This document shows, piece by piece, positions 51,392 through 59,929 of a DNA stretch of 64,000 nt (the first letter of the stretch is position 1; each line of letters begins with the position of its first letter). Made by a program: the position numbers and the translations under genes. Source of the DNA: Gracilaria vermiculophylla (taxonomy: Eukaryota; Rhodophyta; Florideophyceae; Gracilariales; Gracilariaceae); NCBI GenBank assembly GCA_019155205.2, contig JAHNZQ020003147.1, forward strand, positions 1,319,154 through 1,383,153, read 5' to 3'. The notes under the pieces were generated by a model, which searched no databases, was not told where the DNA came from, and was given only the letters and a program-made list of their open reading frames with translations.

Positions 51392-52621
51392 ATGAACGTG
51401 CGAAACTGGAGACTTAAAAATCTTTTAGTCACGACAGATAGAATGAGACGTGTCTCCGAATTTATCCAGCACGCGGTGCGGACGGTTTCAAAACCGCCCC
51501 ACAAGCAATCATCTGTGTACCTAGCACTATCTGGCGGAGTAGACTCCTCAGTCTCCGCGCTGATACTGCGCGAGGCCGGATGGCGGGTGAAACCGGTATT
51601 GATGCGATGCTGGGACTCGGAACAAGACGAAGGGGGCACGAATTGCTTTGAAAAGGAGCTTCGCGCCGCCGAGCTCACAGTCGAAAAGTTGGGCTTGGAA
51701 CCATTGCAAGTGTTTGACTTTGTGAAGGAATACTGGACGGATGTGTTTGAAAACGTGTTCTTGCGGGGGATCCGGCGGGGGTTTATCCCCAATGCGGATC
51801 TGGCTTGCAATAGATGGGTGAAGTTTGGGGCGTTCCCGGAGCGCGTTGCTGAGCTTGGGGGTGAAAACTCCCCGATTGCGACCGGACACTACGCGCAGGT
51901 GCAACACGAGGAGGCGGGAAGCAGGCTTTTTGCAGCGCGCGATGATGTCAAGGATCAAAGCTACTTTTTGGCTAGTGTGCGTGAGGCGGCGCTGCGGAAG
52001 GTTATTCTACCGGTCGGAGATTTGCTCAAAAGCGAGGTGGTGTCCATTGCGAGCGACTTGAATCTGGCAGCTGCTGAAGCGAAGAGCAGTCGCGGGATTT
52101 GCTTCGTCGGAAAGCGAAGCATGAGTGAATTCATAGAACAGTATGTGGAGGTGAATGAGGGGGGCAGGTTCGTGGATGTGGACAGCGGGGACGTGCTGGG
52201 AGACGTGAGGAACGGGCGTGCGCTGACAATCGGGCAGAGAGCGAAAATCGGCGGACTGGCTGAAGCAAGGTATGTGGTCGGCAGGCGCGGGAACGACACG
52301 CTGGTTGCGCGGCAGGAGCACAGCGCGCTGAGGACACGGGCAGTGTGGTGTGACCAGGCTGACTGGATCGGAGCGGAACCGCGGGCGATCGCGGATGGGT
52401 TGAAGGTGGAAATTTGTTTCAAGGCGTGCTCATCGATGCGCATGGCGAGGGGGTGGGTGAAAAGGGAGCGCAGCGGATGGACGGTGCGATTCGATGAGGA
52501 GAGACGGAGGGTAGCTCGCGGACAGGCGGTGGTGTTGTACAGCGGCAGAGAGTGTCTCGGAGCGTTGTGGGCCGCGTGCGGTGACGGTGAAGAAAGGCGA
52601 GCGCTGGCGGCGCACGCGTGA
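51392..52621 (+). CDS. TRMU: tRNA-specific 2-thiouridylase (MnmA/TRMU)
   Basis: MnmA/TRMU adds sulfur at U34 of Lys, Glu and Gln tRNAs, in bacteria and in organelles of eukaryotes. The frame opens with GTG at 51344, but the first ATG is at 51392, giving 409 aa; a more distal ATG 16 codons on is possible. An Arg-rich N-terminus precedes the core and could target an organelle. Motifs: PP-loop LALSGGVDSSVSAL, catalytic Cys in NADLACNRWVKFG (C139), ATGHYAQV, DQSYFLASV, the second catalytic Cys in SRGICFVG (C237), then GQRAKIGGLAEARYVVG and a C-terminal beta domain. The usual two-cysteine persulfide mechanism is therefore intact. Single exon, increasingly GC-rich toward its 3' end. Whether the product is mitochondrial or plastid cannot be decided. 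Confidence 0.92.
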   Translation: MNVRNWRLKNLLVTTDRMRRVSEFIQHAVRTVSKPPHKQSSVYLALSGGVDSSVSALILREAGWRVKPVLMRCWDSEQDEGGTNCFEKELRAAELTVEKLGLEPLQVFDFVKEYWTDVFENVFLRGIRRGFIPNADLACNRWVKFGAFPERVAELGGENSPIATGHYAQVQHEEAGSRLFAARDDVKDQSYFLASVREAALRKVILPVGDLLKSEVVSIASDLNLAAAEAKSSRGICFVGKRSMSEFIEQYVEVNEGGRFVDVDSGDVLGDVRNGRALTIGQRAKIGGLAEARYVVGRRGNDTLVARQEHSALRTRAVWCDQADWIGAEPRAIADGLKVEICFKACSSMRMARGWVKRERSGWTVRFDEERRRVARGQAVVLYSGRECLGALWAACGDGEERRALAAHA

Positions 52622-53235
52622 GGCGAGGCCGTAGAGGGCTGGGAGGGCCTGGCCCCCCCGCGGCGGAGCCGCTGCACGTGGTGGAGGGGGGTAAGGCGCA
52701 GAGGCAGGCGTGGTGGTGGAAGCGTCGCACGGCGCGGCTGCTCAGCGCCGACAGTGTCCAGTGGCGGCCGGCGCGGCGCGGCGGTGGAGGCTGAGCTGCG
52801 CCGAGCGCCTGCGGTGGAGGCACAGGAAATGACACGGCGCGGAGTGTCAGAATTTGAAACGGCGCGCGCCGCCATCGGCGCTTTAGTACGAGGCGGCGGC
52901 CGAGCGGCAGCATGCACCGCCACGAGCTGTAAATCGCGCCTTACACGAGCACGCGCTGCCTGCAGAGCGCGACGCGCCGCCAAAGGCGATTTTGGCGGGA
53001 GCCGCCCGCGCTCCGCGCGTGGATCACTGCCGACGCCGCGCACGTGGCGATCCCCGTCTCCGCGCTGTCGGTTCCGCTGCGCGTCGCGCGCGGCATAACG
53101 CCCGGCCTCCGCCGGCCGCAACCGTTTATAACACCCGCCACCTGCCGTCGTCCCCGACCGCCGCGCCGCGGCTCAGCTACGTTCCGCCCAGCCTTCCCCC
53201 CCTTCCCTGCTGCTACCCTACCCCGTCCAACCGCC
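52622..53235. other. GC-rich intergenic block
   Basis: It is strongly GC-rich, like 7211-8711 but without a clear tandem array. The frames open here on both strands are by-products of composition. A TATA-like TTTATAAC occurs at about 53125, some 110 bp upstream of the next ATG. Confidence 0.5.
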
Positions 53236-54996
53236 ATGGACCTTGATGCCGCCATGGACTCCGTCTTCGTCCAGACGTTGCCAAATCTGCACTTCGAAAC
53301 ATCTGGAGCTACCTTCAAGCCAAACACGTTCTACAACTGCGACGAGCAGGTCGTCTGGAATTGCTTCCCACGAATCCCTGGTACGGGCCCCCCTCGCCCC
53401 GGTTTGTTCGGTTTGCTGGATCAGATGTCATTGCTTTGCCCTTCTACGACCTACGTTCTGCTGCCGTCACTCCCTTTCAACCAGCTGTACGGCGACGACA
53501 TTGAGCTCCTGTTAGATGTGGCTGAAACCTTGAAGCGCATCCACGACACTTTAAATGTAGATATGTACGTCGTTCTCATCTTCAAAGACGTCGCCCCTTT
53601 CGTTTGTCAACAATACGCCCATCTCTTTCAAGCCGACTTCGCACTCCGAGGATGTGTTGGCAAGCTCATATATCAATCTCTCATCTATGATTTGAAGTCA
53701 CCTCTCTGCGTCCACCGTTCCTCTCACATCTCCCGTTACCCTGCACTCGATGGGCCAACAGCCGCTCTTTCTCCGCTTCCACGCTGCCGTTCTGCTTCAT
53801 CGCAGTGCATTCCAGGTCGCCTCGACTTAGCCTCGCCGCTCAAACTCGCTTGGAAGGGTTCTATCTACTCAGCCGATGAACAGTACTCCGGCTTTCGTTT
53901 TCTTCATCAGTCTGACGTCGGCATGCCGATTGGGCCCGTCACTATTGCGTCGCACTACCCGCCCAATAACTCCGCGCCGATCCGCACCAGTGCCCGCCCC
54001 AACTTTGTTGTCACCCTTGACATCACTTCGTGTGAGAACACCATCGATTTGGTGGAGTCATGGCGCTCTTCCAATATGCACGTTGTGTTCGAGTACGACC
54101 AGAAGTTTTTCGTCGCTTCATGGGTGCCGCCGCGAGGTCGCATCGACCACTGGCACATCACAGCTTTCTGTCTTCAGTTGCCTTCGCCCTCTGTTTCCCT
54201 CACAGTTTCTCCTACCACCCCCACACATCGTTTCAAGCCTTCGGGAAACCGACCGCCTGCGTTAACAGCTCTTCCTTCAGATGTCGTAGATCTTCCAGTT
54301 CTCTCTCTCAGGGATATGTATAACATATCGGCACGTGAGAAACAGAGCCAGTCTGAACTTTTCGGTCAGACAAAAGCTCTCAATGACAGCAACCACAAGC
54401 AGCCCTTTTCCGGTGTGAGTGTCGATAGAAAACGGAAGAGCAATGCTGATAACTTCGCACTGCCCAATATCGCCCTACCGTTTGATTCGACACGGCCAAC
54501 ATCTGAGGTGAAATCAAATCAGACCGCCACTGGTAAGCGACAGTTCCGAAGCGTCTTGGACGCACAAACCAAGCATGCTGCCATGATTAAAAGAGACAAG
54601 AGGAACACTACGAAATCCCGTTCCAGACAGAGACTTTCAGCCAAGGTTGACCCACTGCTAGTTGTTGTTGCTATGCGACAATCCTTCCCCAGACTCGCAA
54701 CCTTTCTATCAAAAACAAACGGAAAGCAGCCCGAACACTCACCTAACAACTTTTCCTGGTCCTACTTGGGCTCTATTGCCTCGGAAATTGACGAACAAGA
54801 CCTTCAGAGGCACAACTTAATTTCGGCCAATGCGTTTCCGTCTGTTTTGCACGGGATCGAGTATCAGGACAAAGACGCCATAGCCGAGATTGAGCACGCC
54901 ATCCTTATCTCTGGAACCGAATTTAGAAATGCACTGTTCAAGTTCGAAAGGATGACACCAGTCCTTCATTCCCTGAAACAGCTTCAGACCGCGTAA
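53236..54996 (+). CDS. 586-aa protein, unknown
   Basis: The frame is open from 53044, but the best start is the ATG at 53236 in a strong context (CCGCCATGGA), after which the translation turns from Arg/Pro low complexity to ordinary protein. Residues 1-330 look folded, with hydrophobic strands and helices (for example VVLIFKDVAPFVC and NFVVTLDITSC) and many cysteines. Residues about 340-470 are Ser/Thr/Pro-rich and contain two basic clusters (DRKRKSN and KRDKRNTTKSRSRQR) that could be nuclear localisation signals. A helical C-terminal part follows (470-586). There is no signal peptide or membrane segment. I do not recognise any domain and give no function. The C-rich codon use of the first half fades toward the 3' end. 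Confidence 0.8.
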   Translation: MDLDAAMDSVFVQTLPNLHFETSGATFKPNTFYNCDEQVVWNCFPRIPGTGPPRPGLFGLLDQMSLLCPSTTYVLLPSLPFNQLYGDDIELLLDVAETLKRIHDTLNVDMYVVLIFKDVAPFVCQQYAHLFQADFALRGCVGKLIYQSLIYDLKSPLCVHRSSHISRYPALDGPTAALSPLPRCRSASSQCIPGRLDLASPLKLAWKGSIYSADEQYSGFRFLHQSDVGMPIGPVTIASHYPPNNSAPIRTSARPNFVVTLDITSCENTIDLVESWRSSNMHVVFEYDQKFFVASWVPPRGRIDHWHITAFCLQLPSPSVSLTVSPTTPTHRFKPSGNRPPALTALPSDVVDLPVLSLRDMYNISAREKQSQSELFGQTKALNDSNHKQPFSGVSVDRKRKSNADNFALPNIALPFDSTRPTSEVKSNQTATGKRQFRSVLDAQTKHAAMIKRDKRNTTKSRSRQRLSAKVDPLLVVVAMRQSFPRLATFLSKTNGKQPEHSPNNFSWSYLGSIASEIDEQDLQRHNLISANAFPSVLHGIEYQDKDAIAEIEHAILISGTEFRNALFKFERMTPVLHSLKQLQTA

Positions 54997-56045
54997 TTTT
55001 TGCATTGTATGTATACATTCTGGCAATCTTAACTTGTTCACTTTCATTGTGTATTAAATTAATCAGCAAAACTTCGATGTTCCCAAACAGAAGCTAAAAA
55101 AGCGGCTCGGAGCGTGAGCGGCCTTAAACATGCCGCGTCCTGCTGCGGCTTAGCACCATTATGCAGTGTACGGCTTGCCATAGCTGGGTGGGGACAGGGC
55201 TGGGGGTTTAGGATGCAGACGGTGCCAAGAATGATGAATGCGCGACGTAGAAGCACCTGCTCGTGCTTCGTTGTTTGGCAACAACGGATTGCTCCCGTGT
55301 AACCGATATCGGCTCATGCCCGATGGCAGCGCAAACCCAGTTGTGCTTTGCAATTGCTTTCGAATTACTTGAAGTCCAACATCACCTTGCCTGGGGATGA
55401 GATTGATGGTAAAAGGGGACTAGCTAGAGTCAGGATAGTCAATTCAACACTGAAATGTTTCATGTTGGGCGCAGGGAGGTTTCCAAATCAGAAGCCTCGC
55501 TCCGGCCGGAAGCTCTGATTGATGAATATAGAACAATGTAGCCAGACAGATTCAGTGATTTCAGCTCTTGTTCTCAGCTGGTGAGAAGGAATGGGACCTG
55601 TGGCTCTTTTGTCAAGTCATGTACTTCTCGAAAGGTACAAAGGGTTCTTGTGTCCATTCTGAACGTTCACCGCCGCTATCTACTTTAACGTAAAGAGCAG
55701 GAAACTTTTTCTTTCAATAACTTTTCATTGCCATCGACTAAGGGGAAATTTATCTGCTCCATGTCCTGAAGATAATAACTAACTGAACGATGAGGTATTT
55801 TCGAAGATAAGCAAGCTTCGAAATCCCGAAAGCTCCGCCTATAGACCATGCATTCACCTTTTTGATTGCTATTAAAGAGCATCATTGAAGGTCGATCCCA
55901 GGTACCCGATAGGCCCTGATGATTGCAAGCGTTGCTATCACTTATGAGGAATTTCTCATCTCCTTTTTTCGGAGTATATGAAATCTTGGTTTCCGAGTGG
56001 CACTGATGACAACAAGCGCTGCACTTTACGTGAGGTAGTTTATCA
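54997..56045. other. convergent intergenic region with a tandem duplication
   Basis: About 1 kb separates the unknown 586-aa gene and the pseudo-GTPase gene, which converge. Apart from the 87-bp tandem duplication at 55916-56089, I see no gene or RNA. A minus-strand open frame (55685-56182) overlaps the end of the next gene in another frame. Confidence 0.45.
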
Positions 56046-56089
56046 TCATCTTTTTTCGGTGTAGATGAAATCTTGGTTTCTCTGCTGCC
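55916..56089. repeat. 87-bp tandem duplication at the 3' end of the Sey1-like gene
   Basis: Copy 1 (55916-56002) and copy 2 (56003-56089) both start CTGATGA/CTGATGATT and share TCTTGGTTTC and CTTTTTTCGG blocks at equal offsets. The unit is 29 codons long, and in one minus-strand frame both copies begin ETKIS-TPKK. The stop codon of the neighbouring gene (56046-56048) lies inside copy 2. The copies have diverged visibly, so the event is not recent. Confidence 0.8.
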
Positions 56090-57704
56090 ACGCCGAATTC
56101 TTCGGGGGTTCCAGTGGTACTGCAAGTCCTCCTTTTCCTGATCCAAGAGCCAGAGGACTACTACCGTGAAATTCAATATCATCGTCTGCGCCTAGCTTCT
56201 CGTAGCGAGAGTCTTTCCATCCAAACGGCGCGGGGTCGAGGTAGTGGAAACTCACATTGATTGGCTGCCGAGACTTTCTTCCGCCCACGCCTCTAATGGC
56301 TCGCCTACGTCTTCGATGTCCTAGCATTCCATTCTCCTGATAATCGGCAATGCGAGCGCGTTGCAAGCGATCAGTTGCTTCCTCCCGCATCTGATTTGCC
56401 AGCCCTTTCGTGTCGTTGTCGTAACGCCACGATGTGAAATCCGGCCGCAAAGCCTCAGCCTTGGTTTTGAATTCCTTTTGGAATTCTTTCACTGCAGTAT
56501 TGACGGAACGTTCCAGATGTTGCTCGGAATCCGTAAAGGATAAAAGCTTATCCTTCAACTCGTTATACGTTAATTCTCTCAGTTTGGCTATTTGTACGAC
56601 GAACAAATTGTAGAGATCAGCATCCAGAAGATCTTTCAGTTCGTCCCTTTTACGCTTAAAGGCTTTGGAGCCTTTGTGCTGAGCGGCATCGCGCTCAAAC
56701 GCAGATATGGTCTCTTTCACCATGTCAGACGCGCACGAGCCAAATTTATCGATTATGACCCCTCCGTCTGTGTCTTGTCTCCAAACTCGAACGCTCCTGC
56801 GATACTTCTCAAATACCTTTCGCATGGAGTTGTCACAATCAAATGTAGACATCAGATCTTTCATCGGAGGCATGTCAGCGGTCTGGTTGGTATCCAAACA
56901 CTCCCACGCGTTCGCTGCTGTTTCTGCCTCTGACGCATGGGGCTTCCGAGAGTACTTGCCGCCCTCAAACAAGTAGTTATCAGCAAAGGGGTCCAACAAC
57001 CGGGTGCGCATATTTGCAATCGCTTCGTGGTACTCTGTGGGTCTCCATGTTTCATTGGGAAGCAAAAAAAACTCAAACTCGAACACTTCGGTTACAAGAT
57101 GTGGCGATCTTGGGGGTTTCGCGACGTTCTTGTAGACAGTTTGCATCTCTTGCAAGAAACCATTAATGACTTCTTGTCGTGAGAGAACCTCTGATTCATA
57201 GTCCTTGACAACAACGATAAAGGCCCGTTTCTGGCTTGGTTCTTCGATTACATCATCAGCTTGCAGCATCAACATTTGTGTGAGACTGCCCTGCAACGTT
57301 GCTATGCCATTGGTTTGCACACGGGGCAAGTCATGCATTCGGACGGAAAAAAGAAGAGCGTCTGACAAAGCCAGCGCAAGGTGGCGGGCGCGTTCCCGTG
57401 ATTCCTCACGATTGCGGTCGGGACCATCGAAGGGTTCCAGGTTCATGATGAATATGTCATGAGGAGAATCGTTGAGTACAGCAGAATCATCGCCCTGCAC
57501 TATGGAAACGCAAATGCCTTCCGGACTAGACTGAGAAAATTTTGTGCCAAACAGCTGGTCTAGAAACTGCGGCTGCTTCAGGTTGTGAGGGCCTAGTGCG
57601 ACCATTTTTGTGACGGTCGATTCAGCCTCTTCCTCGAGACTTTTAAGCGGAGCGGGGTCCAATGCGCCATCTCGTGAGATAAAGACGATCGCCTCGGCGC
57701 TCAT
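56046..57704 (-). CDS. RHD3/Sey1-family protein with degenerate GTPase motifs (pseudo-GTPase)
   Basis: Family members (RHD3, Sey1, atlastin relatives) are ER-anchored dynamin-like GTPases that fuse ER tubules. This 552-aa single-exon protein keeps the family's flanking text: AIVFISRDGALDP at the start, QFLDQLFGTKF after the P-loop, and in the helical middle domain YLFEGGKYSRK, the LMSTFDCDNSMRKVF segment and FKRKRDELKDLLDADLYNLFVVQ. The nucleotide-binding motifs are lost. Aligned without gaps to G-x4-GKST-LLNxLFGT, the GKST positions read K43-Q44-P45-Q46. The DVEG-type G3 reads N88-L-E-P91. The RD of G4 reads K167-D168. The C-terminal membrane hairpin of Sey1 is absent; the tail is basic (HRRRRRAIRG) and then acidic/Gly-rich. 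It is probably a soluble non-catalytic relative; role unknown. Confidence 0.78.
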   Translation of the reverse strand: MSAEAIVFISRDGALDPAPLKSLEEEAESTVTKMVALGPHNLKQPQFLDQLFGTKFSQSSPEGICVSIVQGDDSAVLNDSPHDIFIMNLEPFDGPDRNREESRERARHLALALSDALLFSVRMHDLPRVQTNGIATLQGSLTQMLMLQADDVIEEPSQKRAFIVVVKDYESEVLSRQEVINGFLQEMQTVYKNVAKPPRSPHLVTEVFEFEFFLLPNETWRPTEYHEAIANMRTRLLDPFADNYLFEGGKYSRKPHASEAETAANAWECLDTNQTADMPPMKDLMSTFDCDNSMRKVFEKYRRSVRVWRQDTDGGVIIDKFGSCASDMVKETISAFERDAAQHKGSKAFKRKRDELKDLLDADLYNLFVVQIAKLRELTYNELKDKLLSFTDSEQHLERSVNTAVKEFQKEFKTKAEALRPDFTSWRYDNDTKGLANQMREEATDRLQRARIADYQENGMLGHRRRRRAIRGVGGRKSRQPINVSFHYLDPAPFGWKDSRYEKLGADDDIEFHGSSPLALGSGKGGLAVPLEPPKNSAWQQRNQDFIYTEKR

Positions 57705-58492
57705 ATTGTGAAATAATCGGTAGTGTTGTGCGTTCGGAGCGAGATTTGGATCCTCGTTATGATAAGCGCTTGGAGTTTGTCGGCGATAACAAGAAGACGA
57801 TCTGGCGTCTGCTCTGCGCTAAGTATGTCCAGAAGCAAGGGGAGGAAGGTGGTGGTCCAGGAAGGCGTCTACCTGAAACGTACGGAGTGGGATCGGAGCA
57901 GGTTGGCAGGGCGGCACGCGCAGCGGCAGCCGGGAGCTCACATGTGAAAGTGCAATGATTTGAAAGTGTGTGTGAGGAAAGCAAAGCGCGAAAGCTGCCG
58001 GTTGACGGCGCTTTCAAAAGGCGCACTGACATACCGCTTTCATCATGTGGAGGCTACCAGAGGCGCTTTCAAAACGACGAGGAGAACTTTTTCCGACCAC
58101 ATCGGTGCGAGCTATTTGCTGTTTCCTTATTCACATGAACCACCCAGAGTTTGCACGGCCGTGCAGTCACACAGATTGTGTGACACGCGCCGCCACAGCT
58201 CGAAGGTACAACGCTCCTCGTCCTCCGAACATCGACGCTCGCTTCTGTCTCGATTTGTTACGTCCGCTCCGTCTTTCGCGCTCAAAGCAAAGAGCTCACA
58301 ACACCTGCGCCTCTGTCCCTATCCGCCCATCAAGCTGCCCAGTCGTTAGAAACGCTGGCGCCTTTTCGTGGTTCCAATGCCCCGTAGAAATGCCGGCTCA
58401 TTGTTTCAGGTGCCGAACAACAGCGCGAGTGGCTCAGACTGAAGACTGTTAAACTTGCTTTTCTACAACCATTGCTGCAGGTACCCCTTATC
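57705..58492. other. divergent intergenic region, pseudo-Sey1 / CaMK-like kinase
   Basis: These 788 bp contain both promoters. Just upstream of the kinase ATG is a splice-acceptor-like sequence (TTGCTTTTCTACAACCATTGCTGCAG ends near 58480, given here as positions 58456-58480 in part), suggesting a 5'-leader intron; a possible donor CAG|GTGCCG lies near 58410. No gene is seen. Confidence 0.4.
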
Positions 58493-59929
58493 ATGAGCAT
58501 CAACTCACCTGCAGATCAATATCCAACGTTCCCGCAGTCCCAACTCATTCTTAGTGCCTATCAAGTAGGCCGTCAACTGGGTCGCGGATGCTTTGCCAAG
58601 GTTTTCAAGGCGATTCGAAAGCGTGACACAAAGCCCGTCGCAATCAAAGTAATTGAGAAGGAAAAACTGGATGATGAAACATCCGACCTACTTCACAACG
58701 AGCTCCGCATATTGCAAGCCGTATCTGAACATCCCGGAATCATATCACTTCTTGACAGTCATGAGACTGAAACTCACATGTTTATAATCATGGAGTATGT
58801 TAACGGCGGCCCTTTACTAGACAGAATCGTATCGAGAGGTTCATTCAGCGAAAACGATGCCCGCATTTTGCTTCGTACGCTCCTGCTTACCCTGCGCTTT
58901 TTGAGCGATCTTGGCTGTGTCCATCGCGATATTAAACCTGAGAATATTCTTGTCGACAACAACAGTAAGAAATGGCCTGTCAAACTAACCGACTTTGGTC
59001 TGTCGGAGAAAATACAGCCAGACCAGCTTCTCACTGACGCTATAGGGACGCCTCTTTTCGTGGCTCCAGAAATTTTGACGGGCAATGGCTACGATTGCGC
59101 ATGTGATATGTGGAGCCTTGGAGTGGTCATGTACATCGTTCTTTGCGGATATCCACCCTTCCCGATATACGACAATCCACGAAACCTTACCACCGCCATC
59201 GTCACTGGTAATTACTCCTTCCCGCCGAGGGAATGGACCCGTGTGTCTCCTGCAGCCAAAACTGTCATCCGTGGAATGTTACAGGTTGACCCGGAAAAGC
59301 GGCTTACTCCCTTCGAGGCGTTGAAGCATCCCTGGATTCGAATGTCGCAATCTACCACCGATCTACCCAATGGCAAGCTCAAGTCGTTCAATGCAAGGCG
59401 AAAGCTCAAGGCGGGAGTAATGGCCGTTCGCACAACTTTCGGGCTGCGCAAAATTCTAGGGCCCGACGGACTGCCTTCCAAGGCCATCGATCAAGAAACT
59501 TTGATAAGAGACGTTGAACGAAGTCGCGCTATGATAGCTCGTGCAACAAGCGACGATTCCCCCGACCGAGAGAACCATGAGACACGAGGATTCGGGTTTG
59601 TCATAGAAAATCCAGCCATGTTGTCGTGCAGGCGTTCTCTTATTCTGTCTGCAAATGTTCTTTCCAAAATGCAGACAGCCGATGACGCGAAAGACTCCCT
59701 TCGCAGCCGATTGGACCTTAACGGGGCTCTGCACTCCGCAAATCTGTTGCTCAGCGACTCGGAAGCTTTGCAATCAAAGGCTCTAGCGATGGCTGCTGAG
59801 GCGAAGCAAAGTTCCAGCCACGATGGTGTCAATCCCTTCATGGCGAGCACAAGCGATGAAGTCGGCCAAAGTTCCGAGAACAACCACTTAAACCTTGAAC
59901 TACTCGATTTTGCAAATCTTGGAATCTGA
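58493..59929 (+). CDS. CaMK-type Ser/Thr protein kinase with CaM-binding-like segment
   Basis: The frame opens with TTG at 58472; the ATG at 58493 gives 478 aa. The catalytic domain (about 22-290) is complete: GRQLGRGCFAKV glycine loop, VAIKVIE lysine (K52), HRDIKPENIL (D146), DFG (D167), GTPLFVAPE activation-segment end, DMWSLGVVMY and HPWI. Directly after it comes FNARRKLKAG (from residue 299) and a basic amphipathic stretch, closely matching the autoinhibitory/calmodulin-binding region of animal CaMKs (FNARRKLKG). There are no EF-hands, so it is not a plant-type CDPK. A 150-residue Ser/Ala-rich tail follows. It is expected to be Ca2+/calmodulin-regulated and cytosolic or nuclear; substrates are unknown. 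Single coding exon, possibly with a leader intron. Confidence 0.92.
   Translation: MSINSPADQYPTFPQSQLILSAYQVGRQLGRGCFAKVFKAIRKRDTKPVAIKVIEKEKLDDETSDLLHNELRILQAVSEHPGIISLLDSHETETHMFIIMEYVNGGPLLDRIVSRGSFSENDARILLRTLLLTLRFLSDLGCVHRDIKPENILVDNNSKKWPVKLTDFGLSEKIQPDQLLTDAIGTPLFVAPEILTGNGYDCACDMWSLGVVMYIVLCGYPPFPIYDNPRNLTTAIVTGNYSFPPREWTRVSPAAKTVIRGMLQVDPEKRLTPFEALKHPWIRMSQSTTDLPNGKLKSFNARRKLKAGVMAVRTTFGLRKILGPDGLPSKAIDQETLIRDVERSRAMIARATSDDSPDRENHETRGFGFVIENPAMLSCRRSLILSANVLSKMQTADDAKDSLRSRLDLNGALHSANLLLSDSEALQSKALAMAAEAKQSSSHDGVNPFMASTSDEVGQSSENNHLNLELLDFANLGI

Noticed and set aside
55685..56182. 165-codon minus-strand ORF with a hydrophobic start (possible membrane anchor for the Sey1-like gene)
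   Set aside because: It overlaps the Sey1-like frame out of phase and I found no convincing splice pair joining them; kept only as the tandem-duplication observation.
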